Shown here: positions 43,477 to 51,907 of the stretch, piece by piece
Layout of the letters: each line of letters begins with the position of its first letter
How positions within the stretch are numbered: the first letter of the stretch is position 1
NCBI GenBank assembly: GCA_040396955.1
Contig: JBBAWX010000005.1
Span: forward strand, 62,001 to 126,000
DNA: 64,000 nucleotides
Direction of reading: 5' to 3'
Source of the DNA: UBA965 sp040396955
GTDB taxonomy: Bacteria > Chloroflexota > Chloroflexia > Chloroflexales > Roseiflexaceae
The notes under the pieces: generated by a model
Databases searched by the model: none
Told to the model about the DNA's origin: nothing
The model's input: only the letters and a program-made list of their open reading frames with translations
Program-made: the position numbers and the translations under genes

Positions 43477-44235
43477 TCACATCACCATCCCACCACAGAC
43501 GTGCACAGCCTGACCTGTGGTATAACTCGCCGCATCACTGACCAAAAACCCCACCATCTGGGCAACCTCGCTCGCCAAGCCGACCCGTTGCATCGGCACA
43601 CGCGCAATGCGTTGTTGCCACACCTCAGTTGCATCAGCGCCGCGCGCGGCCAGCGCAGCAGTAATATGCATCTGCATATCGGTATCGATGACCCCCGGGC
43701 ACACACAATTCACGGTGACTGCGCGGTCAGCGACGGTCATCGCCAACGTTTTGGTCATCGCAATCACGGCCGCCTTACTGATATTGTAAATGGGATGCAT
43801 GACCGTGGTAGCAGTTTTGCCGGCAGTTGATGCCACAAAAACCAGCCGCCGCGCTGTCACACACTGCCGGAGAAACTCCGTGGCGATGAACCAACTCGCC
43901 TGCGCATTGATGTTCATGACACGCTCCCAGTGCGCCCGGTCGACCTCGAACGGATGCGCCACTTGCACGACGCCTGCGGCTTGTACCAACACGCTGGGGG
44001 CTCCGAGCGCAATGGCCGCCGTGATGATACTCACCGGCGCAGTGTCATCCGTTACGTCAACTTGAAGCCACTGAAGCTGCGGATGCGGCGGCACGACGAG
44101 CGGATGAAGGTCTACTGCGAGCACCACATATCCCTGTGCCAACAAGGTCTGTACCACGGCGGCACCGATGCCACCAGCTGCGCCAGTCACAATGGCAACG
44201 TCTCCAGCATTACTGTCAGCCGGTTGATTCGTCAT
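43477..44235 (-). CDS. Short-chain dehydrogenase/reductase (SDR)
   Basis: A 252-residue classical SDR. The cofactor motif VTGAAGGIGAAV (about 17-28), the catalytic Ser in VASTAGK, and YNISKAAV (Tyr and Lys of YxxxK) are all present. CVCPGVIDTDM follows. The second beta strand ends in VDLHP, where an acidic Asp suggests NAD preference. It oxidises or reduces a hydroxyl; with the neighbouring PLP enzyme a hydroxy-acid or sugar-acid pathway is plausible. The ATG at 44235 overlaps the stop of the formyltransferase gene (ATGA), fixing the start. Confidence 0.9.
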   Translation of the reverse strand: MTNQPADSNAGDVAIVTGAAGGIGAAVVQTLLAQGYVVLAVDLHPLVVPPHPQLQWLQVDVTDDTAPVSIITAAIALGAPSVLVQAAGVVQVAHPFEVDRAHWERVMNINAQASWFIATEFLRQCVTARRLVFVASTAGKTATTVMHPIYNISKAAVIAMTKTLAMTVADRAVTVNCVCPGVIDTDMQMHITAALAARGADATEVWQQRIARVPMQRVGLASEVAQMVGFLVSDAASYTTGQAVHVCGGMVM

Positions 44236-45053
44236 GATTCCCTCGCTCTGCCATAGCATACTCCATCACTACAAACAATCGGCACCGCGCCAACTCCTAG
44301 TGCATCCACCCAACAGCGCTGGAGTGGCACATAGTAAGGATGATTGCGCAAGTGTGTACCTGCCACAAACTGACGTACCCGAGACTGGCTCCAGGTAGGC
44401 TGTAGTGTATAATCGCTGGCACTCGGTTCACGTGCATAGCGATGTTCGAGCAACGCTTGTGGATGTGCGTGCCAAGCACCATGCCAACTCGCCAGCAACA
44501 ATTCGGCACCGATGTGCGCATGCACGCGGATGAGTTCTGCTTCGTCGTGCCAATCCCAGGTTGCGATATGCTGTTGTGCCACAATCGGCCCCGTGTCATA
44601 GTCATCATCCATGATATGCAGGGTAACTGCGGGCTCTGCATCCCCCCGTGCCACATAAAACAGTGGATCAGGGCCACGCCACGCCGGTAAAGCGCTCGGG
44701 TGGATGTTTAGCGCATATTGCACTTGATTCCGCACCCAGGCCGGCACGCGGCGTGGATAACAAGCCGTCACCAGCCATGTTGTTGGCTGCAGCCATGCAA
44801 GCAAATCACGCCAACGCGCCAACGCAAGCACCGGAATATCGTGGCGCAGTGCCACGTCCACCACGGAGGGTGTGCTCGAAAAGAAGGCAGGCGCCCGTAT
44901 CACCTGATGTGTCACTGTTGCAGGAGGAGCAGGTACCACCAAACAACGTGGTCGGAGCGTCGAGAGCACCTGTTGCAAAACGACCCGACTAAACTCACCA
45001 GGCATCGCCAGCAACACCATGGACCGATGAAATGCAGGTGGAATGTCTAACAT
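44232..45053 (-). CDS. Formyltransferase-fold protein (methionyl-tRNA/sugar formyltransferase family)
   Basis: A 273-residue protein with the formyl transferase N-terminal fold. NIHPSALPAWRGPDP has the conserved Asn and His, and DDDYDTGPIVAQ provides the catalytic Asp of the N-H-D triad, so catalysis using 10-formyltetrahydrofolate is feasible. The region after about residue 200 is too short and different to be the Met-tRNA-binding C-terminal domain of Fmt. A different substrate, such as an amino sugar or glycinamide-like amine, is more likely. The ATG at 45053 is opposed by the YggX-like gene, so the divergent promoter lies in 45054-45113. Confidence 0.8.
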   Translation of the reverse strand: MLDIPPAFHRSMVLLAMPGEFSRVVLQQVLSTLRPRCLVVPAPPATVTHQVIRAPAFFSSTPSVVDVALRHDIPVLALARWRDLLAWLQPTTWLVTACYPRRVPAWVRNQVQYALNIHPSALPAWRGPDPLFYVARGDAEPAVTLHIMDDDYDTGPIVAQQHIATWDWHDEAELIRVHAHIGAELLLASWHGAWHAHPQALLEHRYAREPSASDYTLQPTWSQSRVRQFVAGTHLRNHPYYVPLQRCWVDALGVGAVPIVCSDGVCYGRARES

Positions 45054-45061
45054 GCTATGAT
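45053..45061 (+). promoter_or_regulatory. Extended -10 element for the double YggX gene
   Basis: TGC followed by TATGAT (45056-45061) lies about 53 bp before the ATG at 45114; no -35 box is evident. The same 60-bp gap holds the start region of the divergent formyltransferase operon. Confidence 0.4.
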
Positions 45062-45113
45062 AGTACCATCTTCGCGCCACCGTGCAGTGGCTTTCGTACC
45101 ATGGAGCCCCCAC

Positions 45114-45650
45114 ATGAATGAACGCACCGTCGAGTGTATGTATTTCAAACGCACCCTTCCTGCGCTCGCAGAAGCCCCGGTTACAGGCCCGCTCGGTGAA
45201 CAGTTGCAAACTTCCGTGTCACAAGCGGCATGGGACCAATGGGTACGCGTCGAGCATATTCTGGTCAAACACTTCGACCATGACCCGCGCAGTCGTACAT
45301 TTCAACGCCAGCGCCTGTTGGCCATTGCAGAGTTCTTTTTTGGGGCTCCCGACGAAGAACGGCTCGTCGAATGTCGCAAATTCGGCTTTGCACTGCCTGG
45401 TTTGAAGGCGCCACCGTTCCCAGGCACCCTAGGAATGCGCATCTACAATGAAGTTTCCATTCGTGCGTGGAATCTCTGGCCTGAACAGGAACGCATCCTC
45501 ATCAACCACTACGGACTCAGCTTGGTTGACCCTCAATCACAGCGGGTGCTCTTACAGGCCATGGAGGATTTCTTTTTTGGTGAAGGCGCACAATTGCCGG
45601 AGGGCTGGACGCCACCAGCCGCCGCACCAAGCAAAGGTGGCCCGCGGTAG
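45114..45650 (+). CDS. Tandemly duplicated YggX-like Fe(2+)-trafficking protein
   Basis: A 178-residue cytosolic protein composed of two YggX-type domains (about residues 3-77 and 82-157) and a Pro/Ala/Gly tail. Domain 1 has VECMYFKRTLPAL, GEQLQTSVSQAAWDQW and FFFG; domain 2 has VECRKFGFALPGL, GMRIYNEVSIRAWNLW and FFFGE. Each keeps the Cys of the family (Cys8 and Cys87) and the G-x-R-I/L-xx-x-V-S-xx-AW motif. YggX protects iron-sulfur clusters and handles iron under oxidative stress; the family is normally a single 80-90-residue domain. The ATG at 45114 has GGAG seven bases upstream. The stop is three bases from that of the convergent ATP-grasp gene. Confidence 0.88.
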   Translation: MNERTVECMYFKRTLPALAEAPVTGPLGEQLQTSVSQAAWDQWVRVEHILVKHFDHDPRSRTFQRQRLLAIAEFFFGAPDEERLVECRKFGFALPGLKAPPFPGTLGMRIYNEVSIRAWNLWPEQERILINHYGLSLVDPQSQRVLLQAMEDFFFGEGAQLPEGWTPPAAAPSKGGPR

Positions 45651-45653
45651 GTC

Positions 45654-46892
45654 TTATGTGAGCTGAATGGCAGGCATGATATCGAATTGCAGGCAAGAAT
45701 GGGCGTGTCGTAGCGCATCTTCGACGGAGGCAGGATCCGGGCCACGCGCAAAAATAAACCCCAGGTAACTGTCGCCCTCTGGGAGCATGCGAATGCTGTG
45801 GTGCAGGGGAGCAGTAATCTCGACCGATTCGATGAGTGGCACCTGCTGGGCCGCTACGACGCCCGTGACACGGTGCAAAATGCCAGCCGCCGGGATAGGA
45901 ATCATCATGACCCCACCAGCCGCCTGTTGGCGGGGTGGGGCGCTCTGCCACATCCCCACCGATTGACGCACGATGAGCATTTCGAGCGATTCAGCGCTCC
46001 CAAAGCGTAACGTGCGCGAACACAAGCCACCAATCGAACGTGCAGCGATTTCGATGACAAAAACTCCCGTATCGTTGATACGGAGCTCGGCATGCACTGG
46101 ACCACTTACAATGCCAAGAGCCCGCGCGGCCACCGTCGTCACATCGGCAATGTGCTGTTGGAGGGTGGTGGGCAAGCGCGACGGTGTGACGTAGATGGTT
46201 TCTTCAAAAAACGGACCTTCGAGTGGATCAGGTTTGTCAAAGAGGGCCAACACGTGGAGGACTCCGGCATCCATCATCCCCTCGAGTGCCACTTCTACAC
46301 CAGGAATATAGCGTTCGACCACATATTCATGGGGACGTTGATCGGGATAAATCTCGTGCAAAAATCGTAAGAGCCGCGACTGGGCCATTGCAAACTCCAC
46401 CGGATTATCGGCACGCATCACCCCACGACTGCCGTTCAACTCGGTTGGCTTGATTACACACGGAAATTCAATGTCAGCCAGCACCTGCGCCAAAGAATCA
46501 TCACTGGTAAAACGCTGACACCGCGGCATGGGGACATCCGCTTGCGCCATTCGCTGACGCATCATCCACTTGTTGCGCGCAGCGAGCACCGCATCTGGAT
46601 GATTGTAGGCAAGACCAAGATGGGTTGCAATCCGCACTGCGACTTCGGCACCACTATCGTCAAGCGCGTGGACAGCCACAAAATGAACGTGGCGTTGTTG
46701 CATGGTGGTCATCCACGTGACCACCGCCTGCCAATCGGTGGCTACGTACACCTGTACTCGCGTAGCATCAACACCTGGCACTGGAGCATCGCTGAGTGCA
46801 TACCATGGCATACCAAGTGCTTCAGCGGCAGCCACGAAATCACGGGTACGATACGAATACGCGGTGGTCACAAAGAGCACTGCATCAGGCAT
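45654..46892 (-). CDS. ATP-grasp ligase (carboxylate-amine/L-amino acid ligase-like)
   Basis: A 412-residue ATP-grasp enzyme. It has an N-terminal Rossmann-like domain (residues 1-100), the ATP-binding lysines in CVIKPTELNGSRGV and the loop EYVVERYIPGVEV, and the magnesium-binding HAELRINDTG and FVIEIAARSIGG (Glu and Asn/Arg ladder). It is followed by a distinct C-terminal domain (about 310-400) typical of L-amino acid ligases such as BacD. It would couple ATP to formation of an amide or peptide bond. GGAGA lies six bases before the ATG at 46892. The RCC1-repeat gene ends 19 bp upstream on the same strand, so both may share a transcript. Confidence 0.82.
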   Translation of the reverse strand: MPDAVLFVTTAYSYRTRDFVAAAEALGMPWYALSDAPVPGVDATRVQVYVATDWQAVVTWMTTMQQRHVHFVAVHALDDSGAEVAVRIATHLGLAYNHPDAVLAARNKWMMRQRMAQADVPMPRCQRFTSDDSLAQVLADIEFPCVIKPTELNGSRGVMRADNPVEFAMAQSRLLRFLHEIYPDQRPHEYVVERYIPGVEVALEGMMDAGVLHVLALFDKPDPLEGPFFEETIYVTPSRLPTTLQQHIADVTTVAARALGIVSGPVHAELRINDTGVFVIEIAARSIGGLCSRTLRFGSAESLEMLIVRQSVGMWQSAPPRQQAAGGVMMIPIPAAGILHRVTGVVAAQQVPLIESVEITAPLHHSIRMLPEGDSYLGFIFARGPDPASVEDALRHAHSCLQFDIMPAIQLT

Positions 46893-46911
46893 GGCACATC
46901 TCCGTACAAAC

Positions 46912-49900
46912 CTAGGGCATCTGAGGAGTGGGAAACTGAGAGCGAATCAGAGTACGGGTCGGCACCTGCGATGGCACCGTGGTCGGTGTCACACTAGCGG
47001 TGGGAATAGCCAGAGCTGGGAATGCCGTCGGCTCAATCCGTGCTACCACGCTGGCGCGCATGTCCCACAGACTAATCACCATGGCCGGTGTCACCCGATC
47101 CGGGTTTGGCACAACGCCAAGCCGCAGATTGGCATTTTCCCCCCAACACCAGACCTGCTGAGATTCGAGCAATGTGCAGGTCTGATTCCCGCCACTTTCA
47201 AGCTGTAGTACGCCCTGTAAATCGGGCACATCGCGGGCCGGGAGGGCAGTGTTGCTTTCGCCGTTTTCACTTCCCAACTGACCATGCGTATTATCCCCCC
47301 AGCAGCGCACCTGTCGCGACTGCAGGAGAGCGCAGGTATGCAAATGACCAGCACTGACGGTCAACGCACCTTCGACGTCAATGACTTGCTGGGGCGTCCG
47401 AATGTCCGTACCAACAACACCCAGTTGGCCGTTTTGATTGCCTCCCCAGCACATCACCCGTCCGACGCGGGTGGTCGCACACGTGTGGTAGCTGCCCGCC
47501 GACAGTTCGACGACATCATCGACACCCACGACCTGCGTCGGGGTAACAATAATCTCCATGTCATTATCGCTGACTTGGTGCAAATTATTACGCCCCCAAC
47601 AGAGCACACTTCCTGTGGCCCGGAGGAGACAGGCATGTTGCAATCCAACCACGACTTTTTGGGCATCGTCAATCCCAGGTACTGGTGTTGGCACGGTGCG
47701 GTAATCGCCGATGCCCACCGTATCGTAGCCGATTTGTGCATATTGATTATCGCCCCAACAGTAGACCGCGCCACTGACCACTGCACACGACGTATCACCA
47801 CCCAATGCAAAATTTGACACCCCGATGAGGCCGCCCACGAAATTGGGAATAACCGTATCGGCCAAATCACCGGCAAAGGAATTCCCGACCTGGCCAAATT
47901 CATTGCGCCCCCAACAGTTGAGCTCTGTGGTAACGAGGAGTGCGCAGGTGTGATCGGCTCCGAGATCGACAGCCAACGAATTCACCGCTGCATCGACTTC
48001 GTTGGGCACCGAAAACTCAACCGAGCTCCCGATACTCCCGATGCCGAGTTGCCCGAACGCATTATCGCCCCAACACCAGACCGTGCCAACGGCATCGACC
48101 GCACACAGGTGGTGACTCCCGACACCCACAGATACGGCCTGAGTTAACCCGACCACTGGTGCCGGGCGCATCACGTCATTTGCGGCCACACTCACGCCGT
48201 TGCCGAGTTGTCCAAATCGATTCCAGCCCCAACACGCCACATCACCACGACGAAGCAACGCACATGTATGGGCCCCACCTGCCGAAATCGCCACCGCATG
48301 ATCCAGGCCAACCACCGTGGCTGACGACGTACGCACACCATCAGCACCCTGGATTGCGCCCATACCAAGCTGACCGTTGTAGTTGTCACCCCAGCATTTC
48401 ACCGCACCACTACGCTGCAACACGCAGGTGTGGTTGCCACCAGCACTCACACTCACGACATCGCTGACATCGGTAATTTGCTGAGGACGCGTCACAAACG
48501 CCTCTTCACCGACCTGCCCCATGCCCACCTGACCGAACTGATTCCAGCCCCAGCACCAGACCGTGCCTTGATACGAGAGGGCACAACTGTGGTTTTCACC
48601 GAGGGCAATGTGTTCGATATTTGCCAAACCACTGACCTGTGTTGGCACCGAGATACCAGGACCGGGCTCGCCGATGGCCAATTGCCCCTGATCATTACGC
48701 CCCCAACACCAGACGGTGGTGTCTTGTTGCACTGCACAGGTGTGGTTACCTCCGGCGACAATTTCAACTGCACTTGCCAAATCCGCCACGCGCAACGGCA
48801 TACCAGAAGACGCCGTGTTGCCACTGCCGAGTTGTCCATCATCGTTACGCCCCCAGCAGGCACCACCGCCATCTTGCAACAGTGCACAACTATGCGATTG
48901 CCCCAACGTCAGCGCAACTACCTCTTGCACAGCGGTGACCACTGGAGTACTACTATTTTCGGTGGTTTCATTCCCGAGTTGACCATAGTTGTTGTGGCCC
49001 CAGCACCGCACCGTACCATCGGTGACAAGCAGGCAGGCATGGGCATTCCCAGTGGCAATGGCAACAGCCTCATCGTTGCTCCGTACGGTTTGCGGCAACG
49101 AAACCGCCGTCGTGGTGCCGTTCCCGAGCTGGCCATAGTCGTTCCCACCCCAGCAACGCACCATCACATATTTCAGCAGGGCACAACTAAAGTTGCCACC
49201 ACTGGCAATGGCAAAACCATCGGCCAAATTCGCTACGTAGGGTTGATCGGAGTTGGATTGGTAGCCCCCATTACCCAGTTGACCGTAGCTTCCATCCCCC
49301 CAACAGAGGGTTTCACCGATTTGAAGCCGTGCACAGGTCGTTTCAAAGCCTGCCGCGACCGCCGCTACCCCGTCCATGATGAATTGGGGCACGGTGACCA
49401 CGTCGTTTGCGAGTTGCGACGAGACTTGCCCGGCCACATTCCAACCCCAGCACCACAACCCGTTGTTTTGATCGATGGCACAGGTATGCCGTGCCCCAGG
49501 AATCAGCGCGCGCAGAGCAGGAAGCCCGGGGATAGTTTGTAGTTGGGCAACCCCACCTAGTTGCCCATATCGTTCATCGCCCCAGCACACCACAGCCCCG
49601 TTTGACTGCAATGCGCAGGCATGATTGAGACCTAGAGCCACATCCACCACATCCACAAGGCCAGTGACTTCTGCAAACGGTGTATCACCCTCACGGAGTG
49701 GCGCACCCCAGCAGACTACCGTTGCGTTGTAGCGCAAGGCACAGTTGGTGTTGCCCCCTGATGCAATCGACACCACTTCACCGATATCGGTCAGACGATA
49801 CGGCGATGCCTGGTTGCCCCCTTGAAAACCGAGTTGCCCGTTCGTGTTATCACCCCAACACCAGACCTCACCCGTGGTTTGGAGGGCACAGGTGTGAGCA

Positions 49901-51447
49901 CTACCAGCCGTGATTTGTTGCACATTTGCCATACTCCAGATGCTCTGAGGGGTACTACGCGCAAGAAAATCACCAATACCGAGTTGGCCCGACTGATTAT
50001 CACCCCAACACGCCACCGATCGATCATAGCGAATCACACACGTGTGATTGCCAGCGGCTACCACATCAACGATGCCATCGATTTGCGGTGTCGTCGGCGT
50101 CGTGACATCACGCAGACCGCTGACACTAGCATCACCGAGCTGGCCTTCGAAATTGCGCCCCCAACACCGGATCGCACCCTGTTGCCAAAGAGCACATACA
50201 TGCGCATGACCAGCGCTCAACGAATGAGCACGCGCCCCGAGAGAGACAAGTACGTAGTCTATGCTTTCGCCCAAAACACGATCGGCAGCGACTTGACCAC
50301 GCTCGTTGTTGCCACGGCACAAGACTTGTGCGGCTTCGAGCAACACACAATCAAATTGATAGCCAACGGCGATGTCGGCACTCCCTGATACGCCGATGCG
50401 TTGCAGGCTACGCAGGTCATCCCAACATACCAGCTCTTGCGTATCAAGGCGTGCACATATATGCCCTTGCGTACTACCACGCAGACGCTGTATTGGATGT
50501 GCGAATGTGAGCTCGGCGAGCCCACGGTATGCTCCCCAACACCAGACCGCACCAGATTCAACCAGGGCACACGTTTGCGTGTTGGTGGCTTGGATTTGGC
50601 TGGCAGTAGGAATATCGGCACGCAGACGTGGCGTTACCACCATCTGATCGCCGCTATCGTCGATTTGACCGGCCTGATTATCGCCCCAACACCAGACTGC
50701 CCCGTTGGTCGTCAGGGCACAGGTATGGGTGGCACCAGCCGTGAGCATGACTACATCATTGGGCAAATCGGCGACACGGATCGCGGTATTCGCCGATTGC
50801 ACATCGCGTATCGCGAGTTGACCGCGGCGATTGTCTCCCCAACACCAGACCTGATTCCCGGCACGTAGCGCACACAGATGATTGGCACCACTGACGAGCT
50901 GTGAAACACCGTCAACGGCGGTGACGGCTTTCGCCGTCGTCATATTGGTCATCGGGCCACGAGCCCGGCCACCGAGTTGATCGTATTCATTGCTTCCCCA
51001 GCACCACACTTGGCCACTCCGTGCCAAGAGTGCACAGGAGTGCATTTCTCCGAGCGCCACCGCCTGGGCGCCCACGAGCCCACTGACCAGGGTTGGGGCA
51101 TGTGTAAACGGCAACGCCGCAGGATCACTCCCATTACCGAGTTGCCCAGCCTCATTCCCTCCCCAACAGATGACCTGTTCGGAGCGGGTAACAACACACG
51201 TATGCGCAGCTCCACTGGCGATGGTCGGGCGCATGAGTGTGGAAGCAAGCACCGGTTCGCTGTCTGGTAGCGGTGCAAGTGGGATATCTACTGCTTCGGC
51301 CATTTCCGGGAGTTGTGGCACTTGCTCAACGCGTTGCTGGACTTCGTTGGCAACTGTGCGCAATAACGCGGCAAGGGGAGCTACTGTCATCAAAACAATG
51401 AACAGCGCAAAGAGTGCATACCAAAAACGAATCACGATGCGTTGCAT
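46912..51447 (-). CDS. Giant surface-exposed RCC1-repeat protein (28 repeats)
   Basis: A 1511-residue protein: short basic N-terminus, one membrane helix (about residues 7-27) acting as signal or anchor, a Pro/Glu-rich stalk, 28 tandem RCC1 repeats of about 50 residues (about 75-1450), and a Pro/Thr/Ser-rich tail. Each repeat has the consensus HTCAL-x7-VxCWGxNxxGQLG. Every one of the 28 carries two Cys about ten residues apart (56 Cys), suggesting a disulfide in each and hence an extracellular location. RCC1 repeats form seven-bladed beta-propellers; 28 would make four of them (inference). The start at 51447 has GGTGA eight bases upstream; ATG 51462 is an alternative. Confidence 0.92.
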   Translation of the reverse strand: MQRIVIRFWYALFALFIVLMTVAPLAALLRTVANEVQQRVEQVPQLPEMAEAVDIPLAPLPDSEPVLASTLMRPTIASGAAHTCVVTRSEQVICWGGNEAGQLGNGSDPAALPFTHAPTLVSGLVGAQAVALGEMHSCALLARSGQVWCWGSNEYDQLGGRARGPMTNMTTAKAVTAVDGVSQLVSGANHLCALRAGNQVWCWGDNRRGQLAIRDVQSANTAIRVADLPNDVVMLTAGATHTCALTTNGAVWCWGDNQAGQIDDSGDQMVVTPRLRADIPTASQIQATNTQTCALVESGAVWCWGAYRGLAELTFAHPIQRLRGSTQGHICARLDTQELVCWDDLRSLQRIGVSGSADIAVGYQFDCVLLEAAQVLCRGNNERGQVAADRVLGESIDYVLVSLGARAHSLSAGHAHVCALWQQGAIRCWGRNFEGQLGDASVSGLRDVTTPTTPQIDGIVDVVAAGNHTCVIRYDRSVACWGDNQSGQLGIGDFLARSTPQSIWSMANVQQITAGSAHTCALQTTGEVWCWGDNTNGQLGFQGGNQASPYRLTDIGEVVSIASGGNTNCALRYNATVVCWGAPLREGDTPFAEVTGLVDVVDVALGLNHACALQSNGAVVCWGDERYGQLGGVAQLQTIPGLPALRALIPGARHTCAIDQNNGLWCWGWNVAGQVSSQLANDVVTVPQFIMDGVAAVAAGFETTCARLQIGETLCWGDGSYGQLGNGGYQSNSDQPYVANLADGFAIASGGNFSCALLKYVMVRCWGGNDYGQLGNGTTTAVSLPQTVRSNDEAVAIATGNAHACLLVTDGTVRCWGHNNYGQLGNETTENSSTPVVTAVQEVVALTLGQSHSCALLQDGGGACWGRNDDGQLGSGNTASSGMPLRVADLASAVEIVAGGNHTCAVQQDTTVWCWGRNDQGQLAIGEPGPGISVPTQVSGLANIEHIALGENHSCALSYQGTVWCWGWNQFGQVGMGQVGEEAFVTRPQQITDVSDVVSVSAGGNHTCVLQRSGAVKCWGDNYNGQLGMGAIQGADGVRTSSATVVGLDHAVAISAGGAHTCALLRRGDVACWGWNRFGQLGNGVSVAANDVMRPAPVVGLTQAVSVGVGSHHLCAVDAVGTVWCWGDNAFGQLGIGSIGSSVEFSVPNEVDAAVNSLAVDLGADHTCALLVTTELNCWGRNEFGQVGNSFAGDLADTVIPNFVGGLIGVSNFALGGDTSCAVVSGAVYCWGDNQYAQIGYDTVGIGDYRTVPTPVPGIDDAQKVVVGLQHACLLRATGSVLCWGRNNLHQVSDNDMEIIVTPTQVVGVDDVVELSAGSYHTCATTRVGRVMCWGGNQNGQLGVVGTDIRTPQQVIDVEGALTVSAGHLHTCALLQSRQVRCWGDNTHGQLGSENGESNTALPARDVPDLQGVLQLESGGNQTCTLLESQQVWCWGENANLRLGVVPNPDRVTPAMVISLWDMRASVVARIEPTAFPALAIPTASVTPTTVPSQVPTRTLIRSQFPTPQMP

Positions 51448-51462
51448 AAGTAGTATCACCAT

Positions 51463-51907
51463 CCTGGCAGATGTAGTGAAGAAGCTCAGGGGAGAATCCT
51501 GTGAACAATCTCATTCTATATGATACCGTACACGTCATGGTGTTGCACGCCCCAAATGCGTCAATAAGCGTGCTCACGGCCACGAGTGTTGTCTGATTCG
51601 GTGGAACTCGAGTTTGTGCGATACAGGATACAGAGGGCATTGTTAGGGCATAATAAGGTTATGAATACGAAACTTCGAATTTGATTTCTTGCGTTGACAG
51701 TGCACTTCATAAATGATATATTACTTTTCAACGGTATCCCGATTCCAACATGTGTTTAATTGCATACCAAGTGGTTACCGAATTCTCCATGTGGCTGGGA
51801 CAGCACATTTCCGTGTATCCAATCCAACGCAAGTTGGTTGTGATAACGTAGCAAACACATTGTGGTTGTTGCGTAAGGTATTCAGGTATTCGTTTAGGAG
51901 GTTACAG
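51463..51907. promoter_or_regulatory. Divergent intergenic region with promoter and long leader of the binding-protein gene
   Basis: A 445-bp gap. On the plus strand TTGACA (51694-51699), a 17-bp spacer and TATATT (51717-51722) make a near-consensus promoter with a transcription start near 51729. The untranslated leader would be about 180 nt, ending in AGGAGG (51897-51902). No known riboswitch fold was recognised in the leader. The first 200 bp (51463-51690) contain no gene and presumably the promoter of the RCC1 protein. Confidence 0.7.

Noticed and set aside
48430..49542. Plus-strand reading frame of 370 codons opposite the RCC1 gene
   Set aside because: It is the antisense frame of a repetitive gene, is rich in His, Arg and Pro without family features, and has no ribosome-binding site.
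46912..51462. CRISPR-like or satellite repeat array
   Set aside because: The periodic similarity of about 150 bp is the DNA of protein repeats (RCC1); there are no identical short repeats with unique spacers.
51729..51907. Known riboswitch in the leader of the binding-protein gene
   Set aside because: I could not match any conserved core of TPP, cobalamin, SAM, glycine or other known classes.
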